Source of the DNA: 66-474 sp044464225
GTDB lineage: Bacteria; Pseudomonadota; Gammaproteobacteria; Xanthomonadales; Rhodanobacteraceae
Direction: 5' to 3'
Assembly: GCA_044464225.1 (NCBI GenBank)
Contig: JBIQLN010000037.1
Span: 1-11,342, forward strand
DNA: 11,342 bases
Below, one piece after another: positions 5,722 through 11,342 of this stretch (positions are counted from its first letter, which is position 1; every line of letters begins with the position of its first letter). The notes beneath the pieces were generated by a model. It had not been told where the DNA came from, made no database searches, and saw only the letters and a program-made list of their open reading frames with translations. Made by a program: the position numbers and the translations under genes.

Positions 5722-6939
5722 ATGACGGAACGCACCGATATCCTGATCGTGGGTGGTGGGCTGGTCGGCGCCAGCCTGGCACTGGCACTGGATGCCGCCG
5801 GACGACACGCCACCCTGCTGGAAGCCGCGCCGCCACGCGCCGCCGCGGGTGAAACAGGCACCTCCGACGACGATCGCAACCTGGTGCTCGCGCGCGCGTC
5901 GGTGAACGCGTTGCGGCATCTCGGCGTATGGCCGCAACTCGAAGCGGCTGCCGGCACGATCCGCCGCGTCGAGGTCAGTCGTGCCGGCGAATTCGGCCGG
6001 CTGCGGGTGAGCGCCGACGATGCCGGTGTCGATGCCCTGGGCCGGGTGGTGCCGGGGCGCGTACTGGGTGCCGCGTTGCAGCGGCAACTCGGGGCGTGCA
6101 CGCATGGACGACATCTCGCGCCTGCGAAGCTGGTCTCGTTGGTGCCAGCCGATTCGGGTTGGCATGCACGCGTCGCCGTGGCCGATGGCGAACGCGACAT
6201 CGAAGCGCGGCTGGTGGTCGGCGCCGACGGCAGCGATTCGCTGGTGCGCGCGCAGGTCGGCATCGGCGCGAAGGAACACGATTATCGCCAGAGCCTGTTC
6301 GTTTGCACGGTCGCGTGCGAACGCGACATCCCCGATTGCGCGTTCGAACGCTTCACCGACGACGGCCCGGTCGCGCTGTTGCCGTTGCCGAACCAGCGGC
6401 GCGGATTGGTATTGACGGTTTCCGCCGATCGCCACGACGAAGTTGCCGCGATGGACGACGCAGCGTTCATGGCCTTGGCGCAGCCGCGCTTCGGCTGGAA
6501 GCTCGGCGCATTGTCGCGCCCGGGCAAACGCTTTCCGCACCGCATCCGGCGGGTGCTGGCGGACGCGATCACCGCGCCGCGCGCGGTGCTGGTCGGCAAT
6601 GCCGCGCAGACCGTGCACCCGATCGGTGCGCAGGGATTCAACCTCGGGTTGCGCGATGCCTTGACGCTCGCGGAACTCATTGGCGATGCCGAGGATCCGG
6701 GTACGCCTGCGTTGTTGGGCGAGTACGCCGCGCGCCGCGCACCCGATCGCGAGGGCGTGCTGGCTTTCAGCCACGGGCTGGTCGCGCTGGCTTGCCTTGC
6801 GCAGCCCACGCTGGCGCCGCTGCGTTCGCTGGCGCTGCTGGCGCTGGATGGCGTCCCGCCGCTGCGGCACGCGGTCGCCCGCAAGGGCATGGGTTTTCGC
6901 GGAACACCGCCCGTCGCGGTGCTGGACGCCGGGCCATGA
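5722..6939 (+). CDS. ubiH: UbiH-type FAD monooxygenase (2-octaprenyl-6-methoxyphenol hydroxylase)
   Basis: This 405-residue flavoprotein hydroxylase of the ubiquinone pathway adds a ring hydroxyl (C1 in the E. coli scheme) to a polyprenyl phenol, using FAD, NAD(P)H and oxygen. The N-terminal dinucleotide fold is seen as Ile-Val-Gly-Gly-Gly-Leu-Val-Gly (9-16), the Asp-Gly motif as Val-Gly-Ala-Asp-Gly-Ser (166-171), and the FAD ribityl-binding motif as Leu-Val-Gly-Asn-Ala-Ala-Gln-Thr-Val-His-Pro (290-300). The Asn in Gly-Asn, rather than Gly-Asp, is typical of UbiH and separates it from the next gene's product. It acts at the inner face of the cytoplasmic membrane with other Ubi proteins. There is no good ribosome-binding site. 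The stop overlaps the next start as ATGA, so the two are translationally coupled. It shares an intergenic region with the divergent DUF6580 operon. Confidence 0.93.
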   Translation: MTERTDILIVGGGLVGASLALALDAAGRHATLLEAAPPRAAAGETGTSDDDRNLVLARASVNALRHLGVWPQLEAAAGTIRRVEVSRAGEFGRLRVSADDAGVDALGRVVPGRVLGAALQRQLGACTHGRHLAPAKLVSLVPADSGWHARVAVADGERDIEARLVVGADGSDSLVRAQVGIGAKEHDYRQSLFVCTVACERDIPDCAFERFTDDGPVALLPLPNQRRGLVLTVSADRHDEVAAMDDAAFMALAQPRFGWKLGALSRPGKRFPHRIRRVLADAITAPRAVLVGNAAQTVHPIGAQGFNLGLRDALTLAELIGDAEDPGTPALLGEYAARRAPDREGVLAFSHGLVALACLAQPTLAPLRSLALLALDGVPPLRHAVARKGMGFRGTPPVAVLDAGP

Positions 6940-8123
6940 ACGCGCGCCGGCCCGCGCTCGACATCGCGATAGCTGGCGGTGGCATGGTCGGCGCGGCTTG
7001 CGCGCTGGCATTGGCGCGCCGCGGCTTTGCGGTCGCCTTGCTCGAAGCGCGCGAGCCGAAAGTCTGGCACGCGGGCGAACCGGAAGACCTGCGCGTGATC
7101 GCCCTGGCGCCGTCGTCGGCACGCCTGCTCGACGATCTCGGCGCCTGGCGCAGCATCGAAGCCGCACGGGTGTCACCCTATCGGCGCATGTGCGTGTGGG
7201 ACGCGGCGTCCGGCGCGGAGCTCGGCTTCGATGCCGCGCACGAAGGCCGTGCGCAACTCGGCTGGATCGTCGAGAACAACCTGATCGCGCGCACCTTGTG
7301 GAATGCGCTGCAGGCCGCCGGCGTGCGTCGCGTCTGCCCCGCACGCGTCACCACCTTCGTGCAACGCGACGATCGCATCACCCTGGATCTCGACGATGGT
7401 GAAGTGTTGTCCGCGGGGTTGCTGGTGATCGCAGATGGTGCGGGCTCCGCGCTGCGCGAACAGGCCGGCATCGGCGTGCACGGTCGCGACTACGGCCAGC
7501 GTGCGGTGGTGGCGCACGTTGCGACCGAACGCGCCCATGAAGCGACGGCGTGGCAGCGCTTCACGCCCGAAGGACCGATCGCACTGTTGCCGTTGTCCGA
7601 CGGGCGCAGTTCGATCGTGTGGTCGCTGCCGGAAACGCGCGCGCGCGAGGTGCTGGCGCTGGACGATGCCGCTTTTCGCGAAGCGGCCGGCGTGGCGTCC
7701 GATTTCCGGCTGGGTTGCATTGTTTCGACCACGGCCCGCGCGTCATTTCCATTGCGCCTGCAGATCGCCGAACGTTTTTCGGCCGGACGCTGCGTCCTGA
7801 TCGGCGACGCAGCGCACGCGGTGCATCCGCTGGCCGGACAGGGTGCGAATCTGGGGTTGCGCGACGTGGCGGAGTTGGTGTCGGTACTTGGCGAGGCGCG
7901 CGATGCCGGGCGTGATTTCGCCGCGCCGCATGTACTGCAGCGCTACGCGCGCCGGCGGCGCGCGGCGAGCACGCTGGATGCACGTGCGTTCGATGCGATC
8001 GAGCGGACGTTTGCATGGCAAGCGCCCGCATGGGCTGCCGTGCGCGGCTTCGGCATGCGCGCAGTCGACGCGATCGGCCCGTTGAAACGCCGGCTGTCGT
8101 CGCATGCGGCGGGGATAACCTGA
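6936..8123 (+). CDS. UbiI/VisC-type FAD-dependent hydroxylase of ubiquinone synthesis
   Basis: This 395-residue member of the UbiH/COQ6 flavin monooxygenase family probably carries out a second ring hydroxylation (C5, as UbiI) in ubiquinone synthesis. The nucleotide-binding motif is Ile-Ala-Gly-Gly-Gly-Met-Val-Gly (12-19), the Asp-Gly motif is Ile-Ala-Asp-Gly-Ala-Gly-Ser (165-171), and the FAD motif is Ile-Gly-Asp-Ala-Ala-His-Ala-Val-His-Pro-Leu-Ala-Gly-Gln-Gly (289-303). Ile-Val-Glu-Asn-Asn (111-115) fits the conserved substrate-side motif of the UbiI/UbiF/VisC group. The same frame stays open far upstream through ubiH, but the ATG overlapping the ubiH stop is where homology begins. UbiI, UbiF and UbiM cannot be told apart safely by eye; UbiI is favoured by what I know of xanthomonad pathways. 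It forms one operon with ubiH and is followed after 12 bases by the dienelactone-hydrolase gene. Confidence 0.88.
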   Translation: MNARRPALDIAIAGGGMVGAACALALARRGFAVALLEAREPKVWHAGEPEDLRVIALAPSSARLLDDLGAWRSIEAARVSPYRRMCVWDAASGAELGFDAAHEGRAQLGWIVENNLIARTLWNALQAAGVRRVCPARVTTFVQRDDRITLDLDDGEVLSAGLLVIADGAGSALREQAGIGVHGRDYGQRAVVAHVATERAHEATAWQRFTPEGPIALLPLSDGRSSIVWSLPETRAREVLALDDAAFREAAGVASDFRLGCIVSTTARASFPLRLQIAERFSAGRCVLIGDAAHAVHPLAGQGANLGLRDVAELVSVLGEARDAGRDFAAPHVLQRYARRRRAASTLDARAFDAIERTFAWQAPAWAAVRGFGMRAVDAIGPLKRRLSSHAAGIT

Positions 8124-8135
8124 AAGGAGACGATC

Positions 8136-9047
8136 ATGCGCAAGGTTCTGGTGGAGAGTCAGGTCGTGGAAAGCCGTTCCGGGCGGACGACGCTGCGAAT
8201 GTCCGTCCGTCCCGGCGGGAGGTCTTTGGGTGCGGTGATCGCGAGGGGTCGCGCGGGACTCCTTGCATGCTTGCTGCTGTTGGGCGTGGCGCCCCTCGCG
8301 CACGCCGCGATGCGCTCCCAAACCGTCGACTACAGCGTCGGCGGCAAGGCCATGCAGGGCGTGCTGGTCTGGGACGACGCCGTGCAGACGCCGCGCCCCG
8401 GCCTGTTGATGATCCCCGACTGGACCGGCATCAACGCCCGCAGCATCGACTTCGCCAAGACGATTGCGGGCAGGGACTACGTGATCTTCATGGGCGACAT
8501 GTACGGCAAGGACGTGCGCCCGAAGGACAACAAGGAAGCGCAGGCCGCGACCAAGCCGCTGTATGCCGACCGGCCGCTGTTGCGCAAGCGGGTGGTGGCG
8601 GCATTCGACCAGTTGAAGGCACTGGCGGCCGGGCATGCGGCGCCGATCGACGCGACGAGGTTCGCCGCGATCGGTTTCTGTTTCGGCGGCACCTCGGTGC
8701 TCGACCTGGCGCGCACAGGCAGCGACATCGCCGCGGTGGTGAGCTTCCACGGCGGCCTCGGCACCGACGATCCGGCACTCGCGAAAAACATCAAGGCGCG
8801 CGTGCTGGCGATGAACGGGGCGGACGATCGCGGCACCATGCCGGACGCGCCGGATTTCATGAAGGAAATGCAGCAGAGTCCCGCACCGTGGCAGTTCGTG
8901 GCGTTCGGCGGCGCGGTGCATTGTTTCGCCGAGCCGTGGTCGCACTCACCGCCCGGCTGCGTGTACGACGCGCCGGTGGCCAAGCGTGCGTTCGCATTGA
9001 TGCACGCGTGGCTGGGCGAGGCGTTTGCCGGAACGGCCGAGAAGTAG
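8136..9047 (+). CDS. Exported dienelactone hydrolase-family protein
   Basis: The 303-residue alpha/beta hydrolase is of the dienelactone hydrolase family. The nucleophile is Cys182 in Gly-Phe-Cys-Phe-Gly-Gly (180-185), the acid is probably Asp231 in Gly-Ala-Asp-Asp (228-231), and the base is His262 in Gly-Ala-Val-His (259-262). The family hydrolyses lactones or small esters, but the substrate here is unknown. A hydrophobic segment at 41-54 followed by Ala-His-Ala (55-57) looks like a signal peptide, so the mature enzyme is probably periplasmic. AAGGAG at 8124-8129 supports the ATG at 8136, yet this leaves an unusually long 40-residue stretch before the hydrophobic core. An in-frame GTG at 8235, with GGGAGG at 8217-8222, would give an ordinary signal peptide. 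It is the third gene of the ubiH operon and converges on the polyprenyl synthase gene. Confidence 0.88.
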   Translation: MRKVLVESQVVESRSGRTTLRMSVRPGGRSLGAVIARGRAGLLACLLLLGVAPLAHAAMRSQTVDYSVGGKAMQGVLVWDDAVQTPRPGLLMIPDWTGINARSIDFAKTIAGRDYVIFMGDMYGKDVRPKDNKEAQAATKPLYADRPLLRKRVVAAFDQLKALAAGHAAPIDATRFAAIGFCFGGTSVLDLARTGSDIAAVVSFHGGLGTDDPALAKNIKARVLAMNGADDRGTMPDAPDFMKEMQQSPAPWQFVAFGGAVHCFAEPWSHSPPGCVYDAPVAKRAFALMHAWLGEAFAGTAEK

Positions 9048-9074
9048 GGCGGGAGGAGCGCAGCGCATCCCGCC
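9048..9074. terminator. Hairpin after the hydrolase gene, candidate terminator or REP-like element
   Basis: GGCGGGA (9048-9054) and TCCCGCC (9068-9074) form a perfect 7-base-pair stem around a 13-base loop, beginning right at the hydrolase stop codon. There is no T-run on either side. It may act as a transcript-end barrier between the convergent genes. Confidence 0.45.
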
Positions 9075-9086
9075 GAACGACACCGC

Positions 9087-9104
9087 GGCGGGTTTGCGCC
9101 CGCC
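9087..9104. terminator. Second hairpin between convergent genes
   Basis: GGCGGG (9087-9092) and CCCGCC (9099-9104) pair across a 6-base loop. Together with the preceding hairpin it occupies most of the 80-base gap between two genes that end facing each other, so a two-way terminator is plausible although no T-run is present. Confidence 0.4.
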
Positions 9105-9127
9105 TGCGGTTGCGCCCCGAAGGACCA

Positions 9128-10135
9128 TCAGCAGCTGCGGTTCACCGCGTAGTCGGCCAAGCCCGCCAGCGCATCCCGATATTTCGATGGCGGCAACGCT
9201 TCGAGTGCGGCGTGCGCGGCGCTGGCGTGCGTTTGCGCGCGCTCGCGGGTGCGGTCCAAAGCCCCGGAGCTGCGGATGGCAGCGACAATCACGTCCAGCG
9301 CCGCCAGTCTTTGGCTGGTGATCGCGTTGCGCAGGATTTCCGCCTGCATCGGCGTCGAGCGCTGGATCGCGTAGATCAATGGCAGCGTCGGCTTGCCCTC
9401 GGCCAGGTCGTCGCCGATGTTCTTGCCGAGCGTGTCGGCGTCGGAAACGTAATCGAGCAGGTCGTCGGCAATCTGGAACGCGCAGCCGAGTTGCATGCCG
9501 TAGCGGCGCAACGCCAGGCACTGGTCCGCGGGCAGGCCGGCCAGCACGCCGCCCAGTTGCGTGGCGGCCGCGAACAGCACCGCGGTCTTGCGTTCGATCA
9601 CCCGCATGTAGGCGGCTTCGTCCGTTTCGGCCTTGCCGATGTTGAGAAGCTGCAGCACTTCGCCCTCGGCGATCGAATTGGTGGTGTCGGCGAGGATCCG
9701 CATCACTTCCATCCGGTCGAGTTCCACCATCATCTGGAATGAACGCGAATACAGGAAGTCGCCCACCAGTACACTCGCCGCATTGCCCCAGGCGGCATTG
9801 GCGGTCTTGCGCCCGCGCCGCAGGTCGGAGCCGTCCACCACGTCGTCGTGCAGCAAGGTCGCGGTGTGGATGAACTCGATGACGGCGGCCAATTCGATGT
9901 GCGCGTTGCCCGTGTAGCCTGCCGCGCGGGCCGCCAGCACGTGCAGCATCGGACGCAATCGCTTGCCGCCGCCGCCCACGATGTGTTCGCCGATCGCGTT
10001 GATCAGCACCACGTCCGAGTGCAGGCGCTGGCGGATCATCCCGTCCACCTGGCTCATGTCGGGCGCGGCGAGGTCACGCGCCAGGATGAAGGCGTTCACG
10101 GGTTCGTGCGATGCAGCGGGCGAGGGGCGATTCAT
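9128..10135 (-). CDS. ispB: Long-chain polyprenyl diphosphate synthase (octaprenyl diphosphate synthase type)
   Basis: This 335-residue trans-isoprenyl diphosphate synthase joins isopentenyl diphosphate units onto an allylic primer to build the side chain of ubiquinone. The first aspartate-rich motif is Asp97-Asp-Val-Val-Asp101, preceded by the conserved Gly-Gly-Lys-Arg-Leu-Arg-Pro (56-62). The second is Asp224-Asp-Leu-Leu-Asp228. Residues Gly-Lys-Asn-Ile-Gly-Asp-Asp-Leu-Ala-Glu-Gly-Lys (237-248) follow as in the family. Large hydrophobic residues do not crowd the positions just before the first motif (Ala-Thr-Leu-Leu-His), consistent with a long product; the exact chain length cannot be read. 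The frame extends nine codons upstream, but the ATG at 10135 fits the usual start and a short leader with GGA before it. It is a single-gene unit, divergent from ssb, with a very good -10 box. Confidence 0.93.
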   Translation of the reverse strand: MNRPSPAASHEPVNAFILARDLAAPDMSQVDGMIRQRLHSDVVLINAIGEHIVGGGGKRLRPMLHVLAARAAGYTGNAHIELAAVIEFIHTATLLHDDVVDGSDLRRGRKTANAAWGNAASVLVGDFLYSRSFQMMVELDRMEVMRILADTTNSIAEGEVLQLLNIGKAETDEAAYMRVIERKTAVLFAAATQLGGVLAGLPADQCLALRRYGMQLGCAFQIADDLLDYVSDADTLGKNIGDDLAEGKPTLPLIYAIQRSTPMQAEILRNAITSQRLAALDVIVAAIRSSGALDRTRERAQTHASAAHAALEALPPSKYRDALAGLADYAVNRSC

Positions 10136-10161
10136 GGGTATCCGGGCGCGGCAAGCGGTCA

Positions 10162-10167
10162 ATTATA
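10162..10167 (-). promoter_or_regulatory. -10 box of the polyprenyl synthase gene
   Basis: The minus strand reads a perfect TATAAT here, 26 bases before the ATG at 10135, which predicts a leader of about 20 bases containing a GGA ribosome-binding core. The -35 region at normal spacing is GC-rich and poor. Confidence 0.55.
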
Positions 10168-10224
10168 GTGCGGCCTACGGAATGGCCGGCGAACGCCTAC
10201 AGAAGCCGGCGGACTCGACCGGCA

Positions 10225-10238
10225 TACACCCCGGTGTA
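10225..10238. promoter_or_regulatory. Palindrome in the ssb upstream region, candidate operator
   Basis: TACACC-CC-GGTGTA is a perfect 6+6 inverted repeat with a 2-base centre, ending 46 bases before the ssb start codon. A weak -10-like TAGCAT follows at 10243-10248. It matches neither LexA pattern I know (CTG-N10-CAG or TTAG-N6-TACTA). The binding protein is unknown. Confidence 0.3.
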
Positions 10239-10284
10239 CTGGTAGCATCCTGCGGTTCGGCAGGTTCAATTCGAGGATTCGCAC

Positions 10285-10773
10285 ATGGCACGCGGCGTCA
10301 ACAAGGTCATCCTGGTCGGCAATCTGGGCGCGGACCCGGAAACGCGCTACAGCGCATCCGGCACGGCGATGTGCACCATCCGGATCGCCACCACCGACAG
10401 CTGGAAGGACAAGCAGACCGGCGAGCGCCAGGAACGCACCGAATGGCATCGCATCAAGTTTTTCGGCCGGCTCGCGGAAATCGCGGGCGAGTACCTGAAG
10501 AAGGGCAGGCAGGTCTACATCGAGGGTTCGCTGCGCACTGACAAGTACACCGACAAGGATGGCATCGAGCGTTACACCACCGACGTGATCGCCAACGAGA
10601 TGCAGATGCTTGGTGGTCAAGGTGAGGGCGGCGGTGGCGGCCGGGGCGAAGGCGGCGGTTATTCATCGCGCCCGCCGCAAGGCCGTCCCGCGGGCGGCTC
10701 GCAGGGCGGCGGGCGTCCGTCCGCCCCACCACCCCAGGACAACGGTTTCGAGGACGACGACATCCCGTTCTAG
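10285..10773 (+). CDS. ssb: Single-stranded DNA-binding protein
   Basis: The 162-residue SSB coats single-stranded DNA in replication, repair and recombination. It has an N-terminal OB fold (about 4-108), beginning Met-Ala-Arg-Gly-Val-Asn-Lys-Val and including Trp40, Trp54 and Phe59-Phe60 in DNA-contacting regions. A flexible linker rich in Gly, Arg, Pro and Gln follows (about 111-152). The conserved acidic tip Asp-Asp-Asp-Ile-Pro-Phe (157-162) recruits partner proteins. The length is close to that of other gammaproteobacterial SSBs. The start is supported by GAGGA at 10273-10277, 7 bases before the ATG. It is divergent from the polyprenyl synthase gene. The linker includes a stretch of five glycines (115-119). 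Confidence 0.97.
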   Translation: MARGVNKVILVGNLGADPETRYSASGTAMCTIRIATTDSWKDKQTGERQERTEWHRIKFFGRLAEIAGEYLKKGRQVYIEGSLRTDKYTDKDGIERYTTDVIANEMQMLGGQGEGGGGGRGEGGGYSSRPPQGRPAGGSQGGGRPSAPPPQDNGFEDDDIPF

Positions 10774-10803
10774 CGAACGGATATTGCCGGCCTGGAAACG
10801 AGC

Positions 10804-11292
10804 GTGGCAGTCGTCGAAACATTCGAAGGCGGGTGCGATTGCCGGTTCGTCCGGTATCGCCTTGTCCGCACGCCGCTGTTCGTGCACTGCTGCCATTGCC
10901 GCTGGTGCCAGCGCGAAACGGGCAGCGCGTTCGTGCTGAACGCGCTGATCGAAACCGAATGCGTGGAACGGCTGGCCGGCGCGCCCGACGTGGTAACGAC
11001 GCCGTCGGCGAGCGGCAAGGGCCAGCACATTGCGCGCTGCCCGCGCTGTCGCGTCGCCCTGTGGAGCCATTATCCCGGCGCGGGCCCGAAATTCGCCTTC
11101 GTGCGGGTTGGCACGCTGGACGACCCCGGCCGGTTTCCCCCGGACATCCACATCTTCACGATGTCGAAGCAGCCCTGGGTGATCCTGCCCGAGGGCGTGC
11201 CCGCGATGCCGGAGTATTACGATCGCGAGCAGTATTGGCCGAAGGAAAGCCTGGAGCGGCGTGAGGTATTGCTCGCGAAAGCCTCGATGTAG
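10804..11292 (+). CDS. GFA-family zinc-binding protein (chromosomal)
   Basis: This 162-residue member of the GFA/CENP-V (DUF636) family has zinc-binding cysteines at 11 and 13 (Gly-Gly-Cys-Asp-Cys), 30, 32 and 35 (Cys-Cys-His-Cys-Arg-Trp-Cys) and 79 and 82 (Cys-Pro-Arg-Cys). The C-terminal part ends in a motif-poor helix after Pro-Trp-Val (124-126) and Tyr-Tyr-Asp (138-140), common in one branch of the family. It is cytoplasmic, with no signal peptide. The proposed glutathione/formaldehyde role is unproven for most members. Translation seems to start at GTG, 30 bases after ssb, with only a weak purine-rich ribosome site, so it may be cotranscribed with ssb. Its GC-rich codon use matches the chromosome, unlike the cassette-borne GFA gene. 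Confidence 0.88.
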   Translation: MAVVETFEGGCDCRFVRYRLVRTPLFVHCCHCRWCQRETGSAFVLNALIETECVERLAGAPDVVTTPSASGKGQHIARCPRCRVALWSHYPGAGPKFAFVRVGTLDDPGRFPPDIHIFTMSKQPWVILPEGVPAMPEYYDREQYWPKESLERREVLLAKASM

Positions 11293-11342
11293 ATACTGTT
11301 ATCCGCGTCAAGCTCCATGAAGGGCGGGGTTGAAGGGCTTGC

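Noticed and set aside
5928..6935. Continuous open frame that would make a 731-residue fusion with the second hydroxylase
   Set aside because: The upstream part overlaps ubiH in another frame, has an arginine-rich composition typical of GC-rich shadow frames, and shows no domain. Hydroxylase homology begins at the ATG at 6936.
5701..7344. 547-codon open frame on the minus strand
   Set aside because: It is antisense to ubiH and its neighbour, rich in Arg, Ala and His, with no recognisable motif.
8015..9742. 575-codon open frame on the plus strand
   Set aside because: It crosses the hydrolase gene out of frame and the polyprenyl synthase gene antisense, with no conserved motif.
10169..10284. 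LexA (SOS) box for ssb
   Set aside because: No CTG-N10-CAG or TTAG-N6-TACTA match. The nearest, CTG-N8-CAG at about 10250-10263, has the wrong spacing.
11293..11342. Possible further gene at the right edge
   Set aside because: Only 50 bases remain and neither strand shows a start, ribosome site or recognisable protein end.

Overview
The window looks like chromosome from a high-GC gammaproteobacterium, most likely of the order Lysobacterales (Xanthomonadales). This rests on the high-GC coding pattern of the right-hand three quarters, on two ubiquinone-type FAD hydroxylases next to a long-chain polyprenyl diphosphate synthase, and on attC sites that resemble those I remember from Xanthomonas-type chromosomal integrons. 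The genus cannot be fixed from the sequence alone.

Positions 1 to about 3,290 are the distal end of an integron gene-cassette array. Four complete attC recombination sites (796-867, 1624-1680, 2115-2185, 2643-2712) separate compact cassettes read on the + strand. A fifth, incomplete attC is cut by the left window edge (R' core at 83-89), and a decayed site seems to close the array (about 3207-3294). The cassettes carry: (1) a four-helix membrane protein of unknown function; (2) a two-gene cassette with a small membrane protein and a secreted LprI-type (lysozyme-inhibitor-like) protein; (3) a cysteine-rich lipoprotein; (4) a zinc-binding GFA-family protein; (5) a DUF4440/SnoaL-like lipoprotein. 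No integrase gene, attI or Pc promoter is visible. Cassette orientation places them to the left of the window. The cassette DNA is visibly less GC-rich than the rest. Positions 3214-3520 hold the decayed attC and no convincing gene.

From 3521 the DNA is ordinary chromosome. A minus-strand operon runs from a DUF6580 membrane protein (5053-5631) to a PduO-type cobalamin adenosyltransferase (4456-5028) to a class II histone-deacetylase-family amidohydrolase (3521-4450), with gaps of 24 and 5 bp. Divergent from it, a plus-strand operon holds ubiH (5722-6939), a second UbiI/VisC-type hydroxylase overlapping it by ATGA (6936-8123), and an exported dienelactone-hydrolase-family protein (8136-9047). 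It meets the minus-strand polyprenyl synthase gene (9128-10135) tail to tail across two hairpins. The two hydroxylases and the polyprenyl synthase would serve the same pathway: ring hydroxylation and side-chain synthesis of ubiquinone.

Divergent from the polyprenyl synthase gene lies ssb (10285-10773), followed after 30 bp by a second, chromosomal GFA-family gene (10804-11292). The window therefore has a GFA protein near each end, one mobile and one resident. I recognise nothing in the last 50 bases.
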